Assembly (NCBI GenBank): GCA_003290165.1
Contig: QNQO01001161.1
Span: 248,001-312,000, forward strand
DNA: 64,000 nucleotides
Origin: Berberis thunbergii
Lineage: Eukaryota > Streptophyta > Magnoliopsida > Ranunculales > Berberidaceae
Reading direction: 5' to 3'
In this document: positions 1 through 12,500 of the stretch, piece after piece
Numbering within the stretch: position 1 is the first letter of the stretch
Layout: the number at the start of each line of letters is the position of its first letter
Notes under the pieces: generated by a model
The model's database searches: none
Seen by the model: only the letters and a program-made list of their open reading frames with translations
Told to the model about the DNA's origin: nothing
Position numbers and translations under genes: made by a program

Positions 1-24
1 TATTAGGCGGCATGTCGTATTGTT

Positions 25-195
25 TATAGAAAGTTGTATAAGTATAGAAACATGTATATATTTAGGATATTCTAATTTCGTAAGATTGTTTCTTATTCTG
101 TAAGATTGTTTCTTGTGAGACAAGAAACCCCTTTGTATATATACCCCTATTGTGGGATGAATCAAAACACACAAATTGAAGTATTTCTTTCTACA
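25..195 (+). repeat. 5' LTR of copia A
   Basis: 171-bp LTR ending CTTTCTACA, repeated at 4662-4830. This copy carries an extra GTAAGATTGTTTCTT-type duplication near its middle that the 3' copy lacks. The 3' copy in turn has an extra TATTTAGGATATTCT-like block. Confidence 0.93.
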
Positions 196-984
196 TGATA
201 TCAAAGCAGAATCAATACTTTGAACTTGTTTTGCATATTTTTTTCTTTTGAATCCCGAATCCCGGAGGACACACATCCTGGCAAACCCAGCCTGCAATCC
301 CCGTTCACACAAACATCACTTTCCTCCCTCTTTGCCTCCATCCGCTAGTAAACCACAAACCATCTTAACACAATCACACCACACACAAACAACACTCCAT
401 CACACAAATCACCTCAATCTCACCCATCGCCATACATACCCATCTTCTCTCAGTAGCAGACTAGCCACATAACCCCATCGTCGTCTAGACCCTGAATCAC
501 CCCTGAAACAACCCTCAAACAAACCAGAATAGGCCCCGAATCAAACCCTGAATCAACCCCGAATTAGATCCTGAATCAACCCCAAATCTGAAACCCAGTT
601 TTCGAAAACCCAGTTAATCGATCTGCAAATCTGGTTTTCGAAAACCACCAGACATCGAATTGTTTTTTCGAAAACCACCAGAAATCGATCAAAAGTCCAT
701 CGATCAGGCACTATTGGATCGATCGACTCTAACAAGACTTTCTAAGTATGTCGTAGACAGTGTCCGCTCTATCACCCCTTATCGGTGTCGCGCAACCGCC
801 TCGACCAGTCGCAAGCTGGTGTCTCCTCCCAGCGTCAACTTTATTCGTGAACTTTCTGGCGTGAACCCCCTCCCAGCTTCAGTCCTGTCGTTTTATTTGT
901 GAAGAACTCTATTCCAGAGTTTGTACAAGCAAAAAAAAAAGGTTTCTTATGCTATTCACAATCTAGCCAATAGTCGATCACACC
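196..984 (+). other. Leader of copia A with missing N-terminal gag
   Basis: The primer-binding site is at 196-209. The following 790 bp is C-rich at first and then rich in TCGAT/CGATC words, and shows no gag capsid-like reading frame. A copia gag of usual length would need roughly 250 more codons than are seen before the zinc knuckle, so the N-terminal gag is deleted or replaced here. Confidence 0.6.
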
Positions 985-3900
985 ATGCAATCCTCTGTTT
1001 TGGCTATTCAGAGCAGGGCAGTTACTCCTCCAGGCTTCTCCATTCCTCCTTCTCGTCGTCCTACAGGTAAGTCAAATCCATATGCAAATAAGAAGTGTAA
1101 TATTTGTGGAGAATTAGGTCATAGCAAGGAGAGATGTTATGAAGTGATTGGTTACCCTGATTGGTGGGACTTCACCAAGAAGCCACAAAAGAATATAAGC
1201 AAGGCTGCCATTGCTACTGCTGGGAATGAACATCTAGACAATGTTTTTACTAATATAGCACAATCAGGTATGAATGATAAAGTTATTTCGAATAATACAT
1301 GGATAATTGATTCAGGTGCATCTGATCATATGACAAATGACCCTAACCTTGTGGTAAATCTTAGAGCTTCCTTTCAAAATGTTGTTTCTACTGCAGATGG
1401 TACTCCAACTCTGGTTAGTGCAGAAGGTTCCATTGTGTTATCTTATACCCTAACTCTTGAATCCGTCTTAATTGTTCCATTACTAGCTTATAACCTCTTA
1501 TCTGTCTGTCAAATTATTCAAACACTTGCATGTATTGTGACATTTTGTCCATCTTTCTGTGTGTTTCAGGACATTCTGACTCGACAGAGTCTTGGTTATG
1601 GTGTTAGAAGGGGAAAACTGTACTACTTGGATCTGACAGACACGGGAGAGAAACGCAAGAATCTTTTGGGGCAAGCTAATCAGGTCATTAGGGTCGATAG
1701 TACGAAGGAGGTAGTATGGTTATGGCATCGTCGTTTAGGACATCTGTCTTTTCGTTATCTTAAGAAGTTGTAGCCTCATTTGTTTTCGGTTGTTAGTGAT
1801 TCAAAATTTCATTGTGACATTTGTGAACTGGCCAAGAGCCACCGTATTCCATACTCACTAAGTATTCATAGATGTCCTGTTCCCTTTATGAAAATTCACT
1901 CCGATGTTTGGGGTCCTGCAAAAATTCTTTCTTTTTTTGGAGCTCGATATTATGTATCTTTTATTGATGATTGCACTCGAATGACCTGGGTGCCATTACT
2001 GAAAATAAAGAGTGAGGTATTTGGAAGGTTTACTGATTTTTACAAAATGGCGGCGACACAGTACCAACAATCCATCAGAGTGTTTCAATCTGACAATGGT
2101 GGAGAGTTTGTCAATGACCTTTTGTCTTAGTTTTGCTGGTCAAATGGAATCCGTCATCAAACCTCCAATTCTGATACTCCTCAACAGAATGGTTCAGCAG
2201 AACGAAAGAACGGGCAATTGTTGGAAGTTGTTCGTGCTTCCCTGTTTGGAATGAATGTATATCGATCCTATTGGGGTGAAGCAATGAAATCTGCAGCATT
2301 TCTTATCAACCGTACTCCCTCACGCGTAATTGAGTTCAAGAATCCTCATCAGAAGCTTCATACACTTTTTTCCATCCCATCTATGCCTAATTTGGATCCT
2401 CGAGTGTTTGGGTGCACAGCCTATATCCACATACCAAAACCATACCGGAGCAAACTTGATCCCCGTGCGAAGAAATGTATTTTTGTGGGTTATGCAGAGC
2501 TCCAAAAAGGGTACAGGTGTTATGACCCGCTCACTGACAGAATGCATATATCTCTTGATGTCTCATTCCATAAATCTGAGCCATATTACTCAGGGGGAGT
2601 CTCCCAGTCTTCCCTTCAGGGGGAGAGCGACAGTGAAAGGAATCCTCATTCTATTGATGTATTTGAAGAATTGAAACACTTGGAGGAACAATTTGAAGTT
2701 CCTGTAACAGCAGAAATGGTTCCCGCAGCAGTAGCAAATGACTTGTCTCGAGAGATCGACGCGTCTAATGGGCAGACAATTGACCACTTGGTTCCTAGCG
2801 ATCAATTCCCTTATGAGACAGAAGAAAATGATCAAAATGTATCTGAAACTCACACACACGACATTCCCCCTTCTACATCAGCAACTGAAGATCTCGCCCA
2901 GAATGATCCACCTCAGGTACCTTTAACCTCTAATGAGTCTTTTGTGTTAGAAAGTGTTGAACCTCGAAAATCACAAAGGGTTACTAAGGGAGTTCCTAAA
3001 AAGCAATATGAACCAGACATCAAAGCCCAAGCTAAATACCCTATAGCTAACTTTATGTCTAACCATAGGCTTTCTGAGTCACATGCACTTGTTATTAATC
3101 AATTATCTACTGTATCTATTCCTAATAACGTGCAGGACGCATTGAAGGATCCAAAATGGACAACACCAATGAATGAAGAATTGGAAGCGCTTTAGAAGAA
3201 TGTCACTTGGGAGGTAGTAGACAAGTCTGTTGGAAAGAAGACTGTAGGATATCGTTGGGTGTTTAATGTGAAGCTTAATGCAGATGGAACTATTGATAGA
3301 TACAAAGCAAGATTAGTTGCCAAGGAATATACACAGCGCCATGGAATTGATTATGAGGAGACTTTCGCACCTGTGGCGAAGATTAATACTATCAGAATTT
3401 TAATTTCACTTGCAGCAAATAAAGATTGGCCCTTGTACCAACTTGATGTGAAGAATGCATTTCTCAATGGAAATTTGAAGGAAGAAGTGTACATGGATAT
3501 GCCTCCAGGCGTGAAGAATAACCCAAGAGACGCTGGTAAGGTGTGTAAATTGAAGAAGTCTTTGTATGGCCTGAAACAGCTTCCAAGAGCTTGGTTCGGA
3601 AGATTTCGAAGTCCATGAGAGCTTTTGGGTACAAACAAAGCAATTCCGACCATACCTTGTTTATCAAACACAATAATGGTAAGATTACAGCTCTAATTGT
3701 GTATGTTGATGATATGATCGTTATAGGAGATGATCCAAAAGAAATAAATGATTTGCAAAAGTATCTGTCGAAGGAATTTGAAATGAAGGATCTTGGGCAA
3801 CTGAAATATTTTCTGGGTATTGAAGTTGCAAGGTCGAAGAAAGGGATTTCACTTCACAAAGGAAGTATGTTCTTGATTTGCTTGCTGAAACAGGGATGTT

Positions 3901-4612
3901 GGACTGCAAACCAATAGAGACACCCATTGAGATGAATCATGGACTTGCTATTCTTCCTGATCAAGTCCCTACTGATAAAGGGAGATATCAACGTCTTGTA
4001 GGAAGGTTAGTTTATCTTTCTCCTACTAGACCTGACATTGCTTATGTTGTGAGTATTGTTAGCCAGTTTATGCATTGTCCTAGTGAAGAGCATATGAATG
4101 CAATCTTTCGTATCTTGAAATATCTGAAGATGGCGCCTGGTAAGGGATTATTGTTAAAAAAAAATGAATTGGAAGTTGTTGGATACACAGATGCGGATTG
4201 GGCTGGTGATAAAACTGATAGATGCTCTACATCAGGGTACTTCACTTTTGCTGATGAGAACCTTGTAACTTGGCGTAGTAAAAAACATAAAGTTGTTGCT
4301 AGATCAAGTGCAGAAGTTGAATTTCGAGGTATGGCACATGGAGTTTGTGAAATGTTGTGGATCCCTAACGTCCTGAAGGAATTGGGTTTCAAGCTACAAA
4401 GACCTATGGATTTACATTGTGATAATACAGCTGTCATTCAGATTGCACATAATCCAGTTCAGCATGATCGAACAAAGCATGTGGAGGTTGACTGCCATTT
4501 TATTAAAGAGAATCTTGACAGAAAAGTTATTCGCTTTCCATTTGTAACCTTAGAAGATCAATTAGCTGATGTTCTTACTAAAGGGGTATCTCAGAAAGAG
4601 TTTGACAGCTAA
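985..4612 (+). pseudogene. Copia A gag-pol polyprotein, broken
   Basis: Domains occur in the copia order gag zinc knuckle, protease, integrase, reverse transcriptase, RNase H. The knuckle CNICGELGHSKERC lies near 1100 and the protease motif DSGASDHM near 1310. The integrase zinc-binding part (LWHRRLGH) is near 1720 and its catalytic core runs from about 1890 with DNGGEF near 2095. The reverse transcriptase has [17 protein letters not shown] and the YVDD catalytic motif near 3703. RNase H contains YTDADWAGD near 4180, and the sequence ends in LADVLTKG. It is broken by in-frame TAG codons near 1771, 2128 and 3193, at least two of which read as CAG to TAG changes. Frameshifts lie near 3600 and 3870. 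It cannot encode a functional polyprotein. Confidence 0.93.
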
Positions 4613-4661
4613 GTTGACAAGTTGGGCATGATAGACATCTATGCATCAACTTGAGGGGGAG

Positions 4662-4830
4662 TATAGAAAGTTGTATAAGTATAGAAACAAGTATATATTT
4701 ATGATATTCTATATATTTAGGATATTCTAATTTTGTAAGATTGTTTCTTGTGAGACAAGAAACCCCATTGTATATATACCCCTATTGTGGGATGAATCAA
4801 AACACACAAATTGAAGTATTTCTTTCTACA
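4662..4830 (+). repeat. 3' LTR of copia A
   Basis: Second LTR copy, preceded by a polypurine tract and followed by the TTGTT target duplication at 4831-4835. Its end lies 1454 bp upstream of the CRY1 start codon, in the same orientation, so any LTR read-through transcript would run toward CRY1. Confidence 0.93.
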
Positions 4831-4835
4831 TTGTT

Positions 4836-6284
4836 CACCTCCAGATTTAGGATTTGTAAAGCGTTCCATTTACCTTGATAGTTATTTGATTGTTAACCAA
4901 ATCTCGGTGAATTTTGTCATTGAATTTTCTTTTTGGAAAAGAAACTCGTCCTTTTTCACGGATGGCGCCAAATTGATTTCAAAAAATTGTCCTCCTATGA
5001 GTTTAACCTGCAAAACAGATGTTAGACTGCCAATGACCACAGTTTTTATGGCGGAATGCAATTCTATGCTTAAGTCAGCAACTTTGTTTAAATAAATAAG
5101 TAAATCTGAACAAAACTCAGTTAAAGTTGCATACCTGTGCCAAATATTCCGTCTACTTTTTATAATGGTCGCGGTTAATTTTCTGTGTGACTTAAGAATG
5201 TGAGGCGTAACGAAAGGAGATGTTTCTCATAACAGTCTCCTCCTTGATGGAGATGCGTCCGTAGAGGCGTAACTTCCTCTACGACTCTATTTGGTGTAAC
5301 ATTTTTCTTCTTTATAAGAGAACTCGTGTCAGGTTTGGATTTGGGCTTTGATTCGTTCGGGTTTGGATTCGAGCTTTGATTATATCTTCTTATAATGGGT
5401 CTTGTCTTTGCCTTTGTGGTTAACGTTATTCTTTTTAGGATTTATGAGCTGATCCAGTAGATGAGAGGCCGTATTCTTGCGATGGATGTTCGCTAACACG
5501 TGTATGGTCGTGATGATCGGTCTATTTTAATATATCAAGTATCCTATCCATACCTCCTTCCAATAATCCATCCACCATGTAATTTAAATGTACCTTCGAC
5601 ATGCACAACCCACACGCGGCTTAGGCAGAGAAAATGGAATCGAGAAACACCCAAACTTGCTTGTTGCGAGTGATTAATAATGCAGAGCAGAGCAAAACAG
5701 AGTACCCCACTGAAAAAAAAACTCAAGACCGTAAGACAGTGAGAGTTTTGTTTAAGGGTGGGGTGAGGGTCTACCCTTTGTGAGAGTGCGCAGGACATGT
5801 ATTAGTTGTGCAGAATAAGATAGGAAGGATTAATTGGGATAGATAGATACAAAGAATAAAAACAAAAGAAATATAAAGTTGTGGTTGTGAGTTTTTCTTC
5901 AATTTGTATGGCTATAACCCTTCTCCTTGCATCCATCAACAACCATCACAGTTTTCTCTCTTGCCACTTCTAAACTTTTCAACACCTCCTATTTCTAGAC
6001 ATGGAGTGCGACAATTTTTGCCTTCTCTTCTTACTCTTGTTATGCTCTCAAACCCCTCCATAGACAGAATTTTTTTTAAAAAAATTAGAAGAAGATAAGA
6101 TCATTTCTTCTCTCTCCTCCAAAAACCCTTTTTCATGTTTGGCCTAAAACCCACTTCTCTTCAAACCCAATCAAACAAATACACACAATAAGCATCTAGA
6201 TTGATAAAAGAGATAATCCCATAATTTAATTTTAATTTTTTTTTGAGTTTCTTGATGTGTGAGAATAGGTAATTTGAGGGAAAG
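4836..6284 (+). promoter_or_regulatory. CRY1 upstream region and probable 5' leader
   Basis: No convincing gene lies here. A TATA-like TATAAAG at 5872-5878 sits about 410 bp before the CRY1 ATG and is the best core-promoter candidate I see, but the transcription start is unknown. If transcription starts just after it, the leader would contain an upstream ATG at 5904 opening a 64-codon frame that stops before the CRY1 start. The stretch from 6120 to 6284 is AT- and pyrimidine-rich, as expected of a plant leader. Confidence 0.35.
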
Positions 6285-6597
6285 ATGTCAGGAGGTGGGT
6301 GTAGTATAGTGTGGTTTAGAAGGGATCTAAGAGTGGAGGATAACCCAGCACTTGCTGCAGCTGTGAGAGCAGGAGGTGTGATTGCAGTGTTCATATGGGC
6401 ACCTGAAGAAGAAGGTCACTACCAACCTGGTAGAGTTTCAAGGTGGTGGCTAAAGCAGAGTTTAGCTCACCTTGATAGCTCTTTGAAAAGTCTTGGGACT
6501 TCTCTTATCACCAAGAGATCTACAGATAGTGTTTCTTCTCTTATTGAAGTTGTTAAATCCTCCAAGGCTACTCAGCTCTTCTTCAATCACTTATATG
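6285..6597 (+). CDS. CRY1: CRY1 exon 1
   Basis: Starts at ATG in AAAGATGTCAGG, giving [14 protein letters not shown], a few residues shorter at the N terminus than Arabidopsis CRY1. It ends in the first base of an Asp codon at donor TATG|GTTTGA. It encodes 104 residues of the photolyase-homology domain up to FNHLY. Translation past the donor gives hydrophobic intron read-through that should not be annotated as protein. Confidence 0.95.
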
Positions 6598-9500
6598 GTT
6601 TGATTCTTTTTCCTTCTTTTTTATTTTATTATTTGTATATATTGTTGCTTTCGATTCAATTATATCTCTTTACTGGGATCTTCTTGATCTTGTTAGGTTG
6701 TTGTTTTTATTAATTTAAGTTCAACTATAGTTCTTTAATGGTTTTTTTTGAAGGCATGTAGCTTTGTTCTTTTGGGTGTTTTCTACTTGATGTCTTCACA
6801 CAGTGCTTGTGATGTTTACATCAATTGAAACAGTTCTGGAATATTTAACGAATTTCTTTTCTTTCCTTTCTCTTTCATTAATAGTTGTTTGATGCTATGC
6901 ATTTAAAATGGATAATGGACCCATAATAGTCCATGAGTGTTATAGGTTATAACGTGATATAACTGTATATAACGGAATAATTTGTTAAATATATTCTTAA
7001 TACCCCAACAGAGTATTGATGTATTATATAGACAAAAAAGTAAATCATGTTCATAACATTAAATTCAAAAACATCAAAACATAAATAAATAAATATTCCC
7101 TTCGTATGAGAGTGCGATCGACTTTTCATTTTTTTCCCTTATTCTCTTTTATTTGTCAATCGGCGAGGTCTGATTCTCTGTCGATCGGCGACGGCGAAGG
7201 CGAATTCTGGTCCTTCGATGGAGAATGAAATGGGTGATGTTTTAAATATATTAGAACAAAAAGTTAAAACGGCATTATTGAAAAAAAAAACGTTATCTCA
7301 GTAACGGCCATATAACGACATTATATCGGAGTCGTAATACAAAAACGTGATAATCTCATAACATAATGGTTCACACTCGTTAAGCGTTACATCAAAATTA
7401 TATTGGCATTATAACGTTGGTTTAACTGCACAGGTTTGATGAAATGTATTAATGTTTAGTAAGACTAGTTATGTACACGTGTAATGCACGTGATTGCACA
7501 TGTTATAAGTATTGTGTGATGCAATGTGTGGCTAAATTGTTTGTGTATGAATTGTAACAGACACATTTCTAACAAATGACTTTATTTATTTATACATTTA
7601 TTTGTTATCTAATATTATCAAAATTTTATTTGGGCATGAACCTCACATATACTCATGTATTAAAGACATGGACGCGTTCTACGTGTCCATATATTCAATT
7701 TTTTTATTTTATTCAATAATAAGTAAAAATTAAAATTTCAAGAGATTTGATTAAACATTTCTATGCAGAATAATCATAAAGTTTATTTAATACTTTTAAT
7801 TTAATTATTTAAAATAGTTAAAGGATACTATGGAGTAAAATATTGTAACCAAATATCACACTCACTATTGTAAGGACTATTTATAGTTTATAGATACTCG
7901 GGGGTTTATGTATAATTAAATATTATGTTAAGGGCTTATGTATAATTAATTAATGTTTGAGACGGGCATGTTTTATTGTAAAAAACATGAAATGTGTAGG
8001 GCAAAATGGGAATTCAAAATTTGGATGTAAGGGCATATTTATAGTTTATAGATAATTGGTGACTTCAAATAATTTATGTTAGGGGCTTAAGTATATTTAA
8101 TCAATGTTTAAGAGAATTGGTTTTTATTGTAAAAAATATGAAATGTGAAGGGAAAAATGAGAACCAAAAGTTAGATGCCAGAGCCTATTTATAGTTTATA
8201 GATAATTAGTGATTTCAAATAAATTATATTGGAGTCTTAGGTATAATTAATCAATGTTTGAGAGTAGCTGATTTTGATTATAAAAATTATGAAATGTGGA
8301 GGGCAAAATAGAAAATTCAAAGGTTGGATGTAATGGCCTATTTATACTTTATAGATAATTGGGGGCTTCAAATAAATTATGTTAGGGGCTTGGGTATAAT
8401 TAGGTATAGTTTGAGAGTGACTGATTTTAATTGTAAATAACATGAATTTGGGAGGGCAAAATAGGAAATCCAAAAATTATAATTGAAGACTGAGTCCGCT
8501 CTTCGTCCCACCCTTCTGTCCTTATAATAGTACAAATAATTAGGTTGGGCAAGAATCCCGGTCCATCACATTGAAACCCGGATTAGTACCATGCCCAAAT
8601 GGGTTCTACTATTTTCATCCCGGCCCCGAACCGATCAGAATTAGGACGGAACCAACTCCAAAAATGTAGTCTCGGTACATCCCAAACTGTCCCGGTTACT
8701 GCAGTGGACCTGCTTCAAGCCCAACCCATCGTCATTTCTTGTGCTTCTTCCTCCGCATCCCTAGTCAAGAACACCTTATTCTGTTGCTGCTGTTTAATAT
8801 AATCCAAAACCGATTATTATCTGAGTTACAAATAACATCACTGAACATAAGAAGAGCTAACTTGAATCATAAGAAGAACTAAGTTGAATCAATCAGAGGA
8901 AAATAAGACCTTTAAGTAGACCAAAACTCAACTAACATATCTGTTAGTATGCAGAGTATGCATAAAACTCTCAAATCTCACAGAATCGATATTCCCTGAA
9001 CCAAGAAAACCTTCAAAGTTCTGACTCGAAATCACTCCACCAATCGCCATTGCTTACTCCAAGCAAACTTACTCTTAAACCATTTCAGTTCAAACAATGT
9101 CGCCAATTACATAAAAACCTCCATTTTCGCTGATTTCAGTTCAAACAGCGTCACAAATTACTAACTGTACCAAGTACTCCAATCAATAGACCGGTCATGT
9201 TCCTCCCCATTTGATCTTATTTACTGATTTCTCCTTCCCGTTGATTAATTTCACAAATCTAACAGTTTTGTGTGTCAGATCTTCGCCTAATTCACTCTTC
9301 AACTCTAAAACAGATCAACAAAATGAAGAAAACTATTCATTCATGGAGAAGTTAAAAAGAAAAATGGAAAAAAAGAAGAAAAAATGGAGCTCTCTCTTTT
9401 TTTCTTCCTTCCACACCACACACAGAGAAGAGTCCTTGTCCTTTTGAGATTGATTTTGGGAGAAGAGACATTGTCTTTTTGAGATTGAATTTGAGAGAAG

Positions 9501-12500
9501 AGACACAGAGAGCGATTTTTTGATATTGATTTTAGGAATCTCAAGGAAACTTTAGGGCTTTGGGCTTGAGTTGGGCTTTTCTAACTTGGGTTGAGATTGG
9601 GATATTCTGAAAATTTGAATAAACTGTGATGACATGGTTCCATCCTGGACCGTCCCGGTTCAAATTGGGTCTGCCCAAAAATTTCTCTATCCCGGACCGG
9701 TCTGTCCCGTCCCGTTTCATTGGACTGGGACTGAGACAAGCCCAATCCCGGACCGTGGCCGTGCCCACCCCTACAAATAATGGAATGTATTTTAGTCTAG
9801 AATTATGTGTTTAAAAAAATCCTTCTTTCTTTATCTGAGATTCCTATGTTTATATCTCTTATTACTAGTACATTTTTAACTTGTTCATTTTTTGTAGTAC
9901 TTGAGAATTACACCGTAAAATTTTTTAATACTTTGGAATCCTCTACAGAACCAAGATTCAGGATTTTTAATATGAAAGGGTCGTAACCTTGATTTTTGTA
10001 TATTGTTATACTTTACACTTGTGGAAGGGAAACAATGTTTGAATTTGCTGTCTCCTTGCCATGTAGTTGATTGTGCTAAAGAAATTTACTCTCTTTTATA
10101 GATCCTATATCACTTGTGAGGGATCAAAAAGCAAAGGAGCTTCTGACTGAACAGGGGATAGTTGTGCATTCATTTAATGCGGATTTGCTGTATGAACCAT
10201 GGGAGGTTAATGATGACCACGGTCGGCCATTCACTGCCTTTACGAATTTCTGGAACAAGTGCCTTAGCATGCCGTATGATCCTGCAGCTCCAATGCTCCC
10301 ACCTAAGAGGATAACTTCAGGTTTTCTTTCCTTGAATCTTCAAACTCTTTTTCTGTTTTTTCTTCTCTGTGTTTTATATAGTAGTTTCTAAGCATTCTGG
10401 GAATATCTATGGCCTGTTAGAGGCTGAGTGAGAAGGAAACTGACGTGAATTGGTATTAAACATGGGTACAAGGTCTGACTTGGTGCAATGAAGACCTGGC
10501 AACATGACTTGGCCATATGATGTAGGAGTTACCATATATTATGCTATATTTTTCAAGGTTTTAGATTTTTTTTATTGAAGAGCAGAAAGAAATAGCATAT
10601 TTTCACTACATGGGACCATAATAATTGTATTAAATTATAAAGAAAATTAGTGAAATAGATATATATTACACCCGTCCTCTTTTAGGATTCACTTTGTGCA
10701 ATATTTTTATAAAACAAGATTCCACCAATGATAAAGTTTTGAGGAACATCGTGGTGTACTGTTGGCAACTTTACTTTTCTTTTCCTTTTGAATACCCATT
10801 TACAACCGATTGGTTTAGATCCTGGAGAAGATCCACTAATATCCAAGTATTGTTCCCGGTTATTGAGTCCATCTCATCATTCACAGCTTCCTTTCAGAGA
10901 GATGCATCAGAAGATGATATCGCCTCCATGAAGCTAACGGGATCGGACTCAACATCCAAACAAATAGGAATTTCATCAATGATTTCATCATCATTGGTTC
11001 CTTCCACCAGATACATATAAAAATCATCTCCATATGTTTTGGGTATTCTAGCACATTTACTCCGCCGAAGTTCTTCTTTAGAATCTTCTATAGGAGGTGC
11101 TCTATTCTTGCTAGATTCCTTAAGCTCCACAAGCTTAGGTAAAAAAGTAAACTTTGTTTCATAAAAAATGACATCTCTAGATTCAATAACAGTATTAACA
11201 GTTATGGATTTATTATGTTCAACAACCATAAATCTATATGCTTTACTATGTTGAGCATATCCTAGAAATACACATTCTAGACCTTTTTCACCTAACTTTT
11301 CTCTTTTAGGTTCTGGGACTTTGACTATGGCACGACAACCCCAAACTCTTAAGTAATTAAGAGTTGGTTTCATGTGCTTCCATGCCTCATATGGGGTCAT
11401 AGGTTTTCCTTTTGTAGGAACCCTATTAAGTATGTGACAAGCTATTAACAAAGCTTCACCCCAATATCCATTTGATAAACCCGAGATTGACATCATGGAA
11501 TTAACCATTTCCGTTAATGTCCTATTCTTCCTTTCGGCTACACCATTTTGTTGTGGTGTATAGGGAGTAGTGACCTCATGAATAATTCCACGAGTCTAAA
11601 AAATGATGGGCTATAAAACTCACCGCCCCTATCAGACCTCAGGCATTTAATCTTGGTCTCACATTGGTTTTCAACTTCACTTTTATAGATGTTAAACTTA
11701 TCCATAACTTCATCTTTATGACTCAAAAGATAAACATAACAATATCTAGATGCATCATTTATAAAAGTAGCAAAATAATGTTTATTTCCTATAGTAGGGG
11801 TTGCATGCAAATCACACAAATCAATATGTATCAATTCTAAAAGTTCAAATTTTCTATCAACCGGTGGAAACGGTTTCTTAGTTATCTTGTTAAGCATGCA
11901 AGTTAAACATTTCTTATCATTTGTTTCTATTTGAGGAATCAAATTTGATTTTGACATATTATGTAATTTCACAAAATTTATGTGACCTAACCGATTATGC
12001 CATAAATCAGAAGACTCAACGATATAAGTAGAAATAGTAGCTTTATTGATATTCAGTTTAAATAATCCATCGTACATGTGACCTTTTTCCGACAAACACC
12101 CCACCCTTCGACAGAACAAAGTTGTCTGCCTCAAATACAAGCTTAAAGCCATGCTTATCTAGCAGGCTATCGGATACAAGGTTCATACATACTTCAGGTA
12201 CATAGAGTACATTGTTCAAAGTTAGGCGCTTTTCGGATGTGAACTTCAGCTCAATAACTCATTTTCCTTGAACGGTGATGCTTACTGAGTTTCCCATATA
12301 GAGAGCAGCCCCATCGTTCTCAGGTTCAAGTTGTTTGAACAGACTTTTGTTGTTGCAAACATGTCTTGTAGCCCCGGAGTCAATCCACTAAGAAGTGTTG
12401 TCCTCAAGTATGCTAGCCTCGAAGATCATGGCAGCGAAGTTGTCCTTGGAAGTGTTGTCACTTTCCTTGCTCTTTTGATGAGCCCGACAGTCATGCTTAT

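Larger units (their letters stand above)
25..4830 (+). mobile_element. Ty1/copia LTR retrotransposon (copia A), degenerate but structurally complete
   Basis: Two near-identical LTRs of about 170 bp (25-195 and 4662-4830) flank gag-pol remnants. A perfect 5-bp target duplication TTGTT lies at 20-24 and 4831-4835, which fixes both ends. A primer-binding site resembling the initiator-Met type (TGATATCAAAGC against the usual TGGTATCAGAGC) follows the left LTR at 196. A purine tract GAGGGGGAG precedes the right LTR. LTR ends read TATAGAAAG...CTTTCTACA, so the usual 5' TG is TA in both copies. The LTRs differ mainly by two short internal duplications, suggesting a fairly recent insertion. The element sits in the CRY1 upstream region in the same orientation as CRY1. 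Confidence 0.95.
6598..10101 (+). other. CRY1 intron 1 (about 3.5 kb)
   Basis: Donor GTTTGA, acceptor TTTTATAG. It contains a stretch at 6900-7440 rich in TATAACG/AACGTT words that looks like an old repeat, and AT-rich unique sequence. A 153-bp tandem array (7877-8487) and a non-autonomous hAT element (8541-9773) follow. No protein-coding gene is seen inside. Confidence 0.85.

Noticed and set aside
4811..5095. 94-codon + strand frame after copia A
   Set aside because: Starts inside the LTR and runs into unique sequence without any recognisable domain; a chance frame.
5904..6098. 64-codon frame upstream of CRY1 as a gene or regulatory uORF
   Set aside because: No similarity recognised, and the transcription start is unknown; mentioned only as a possibility in the leader entry.
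6900..7440. Transposon ends suggested by TATAACG and AACGTT words
   Set aside because: No matching inverted termini or target duplication could be defined.
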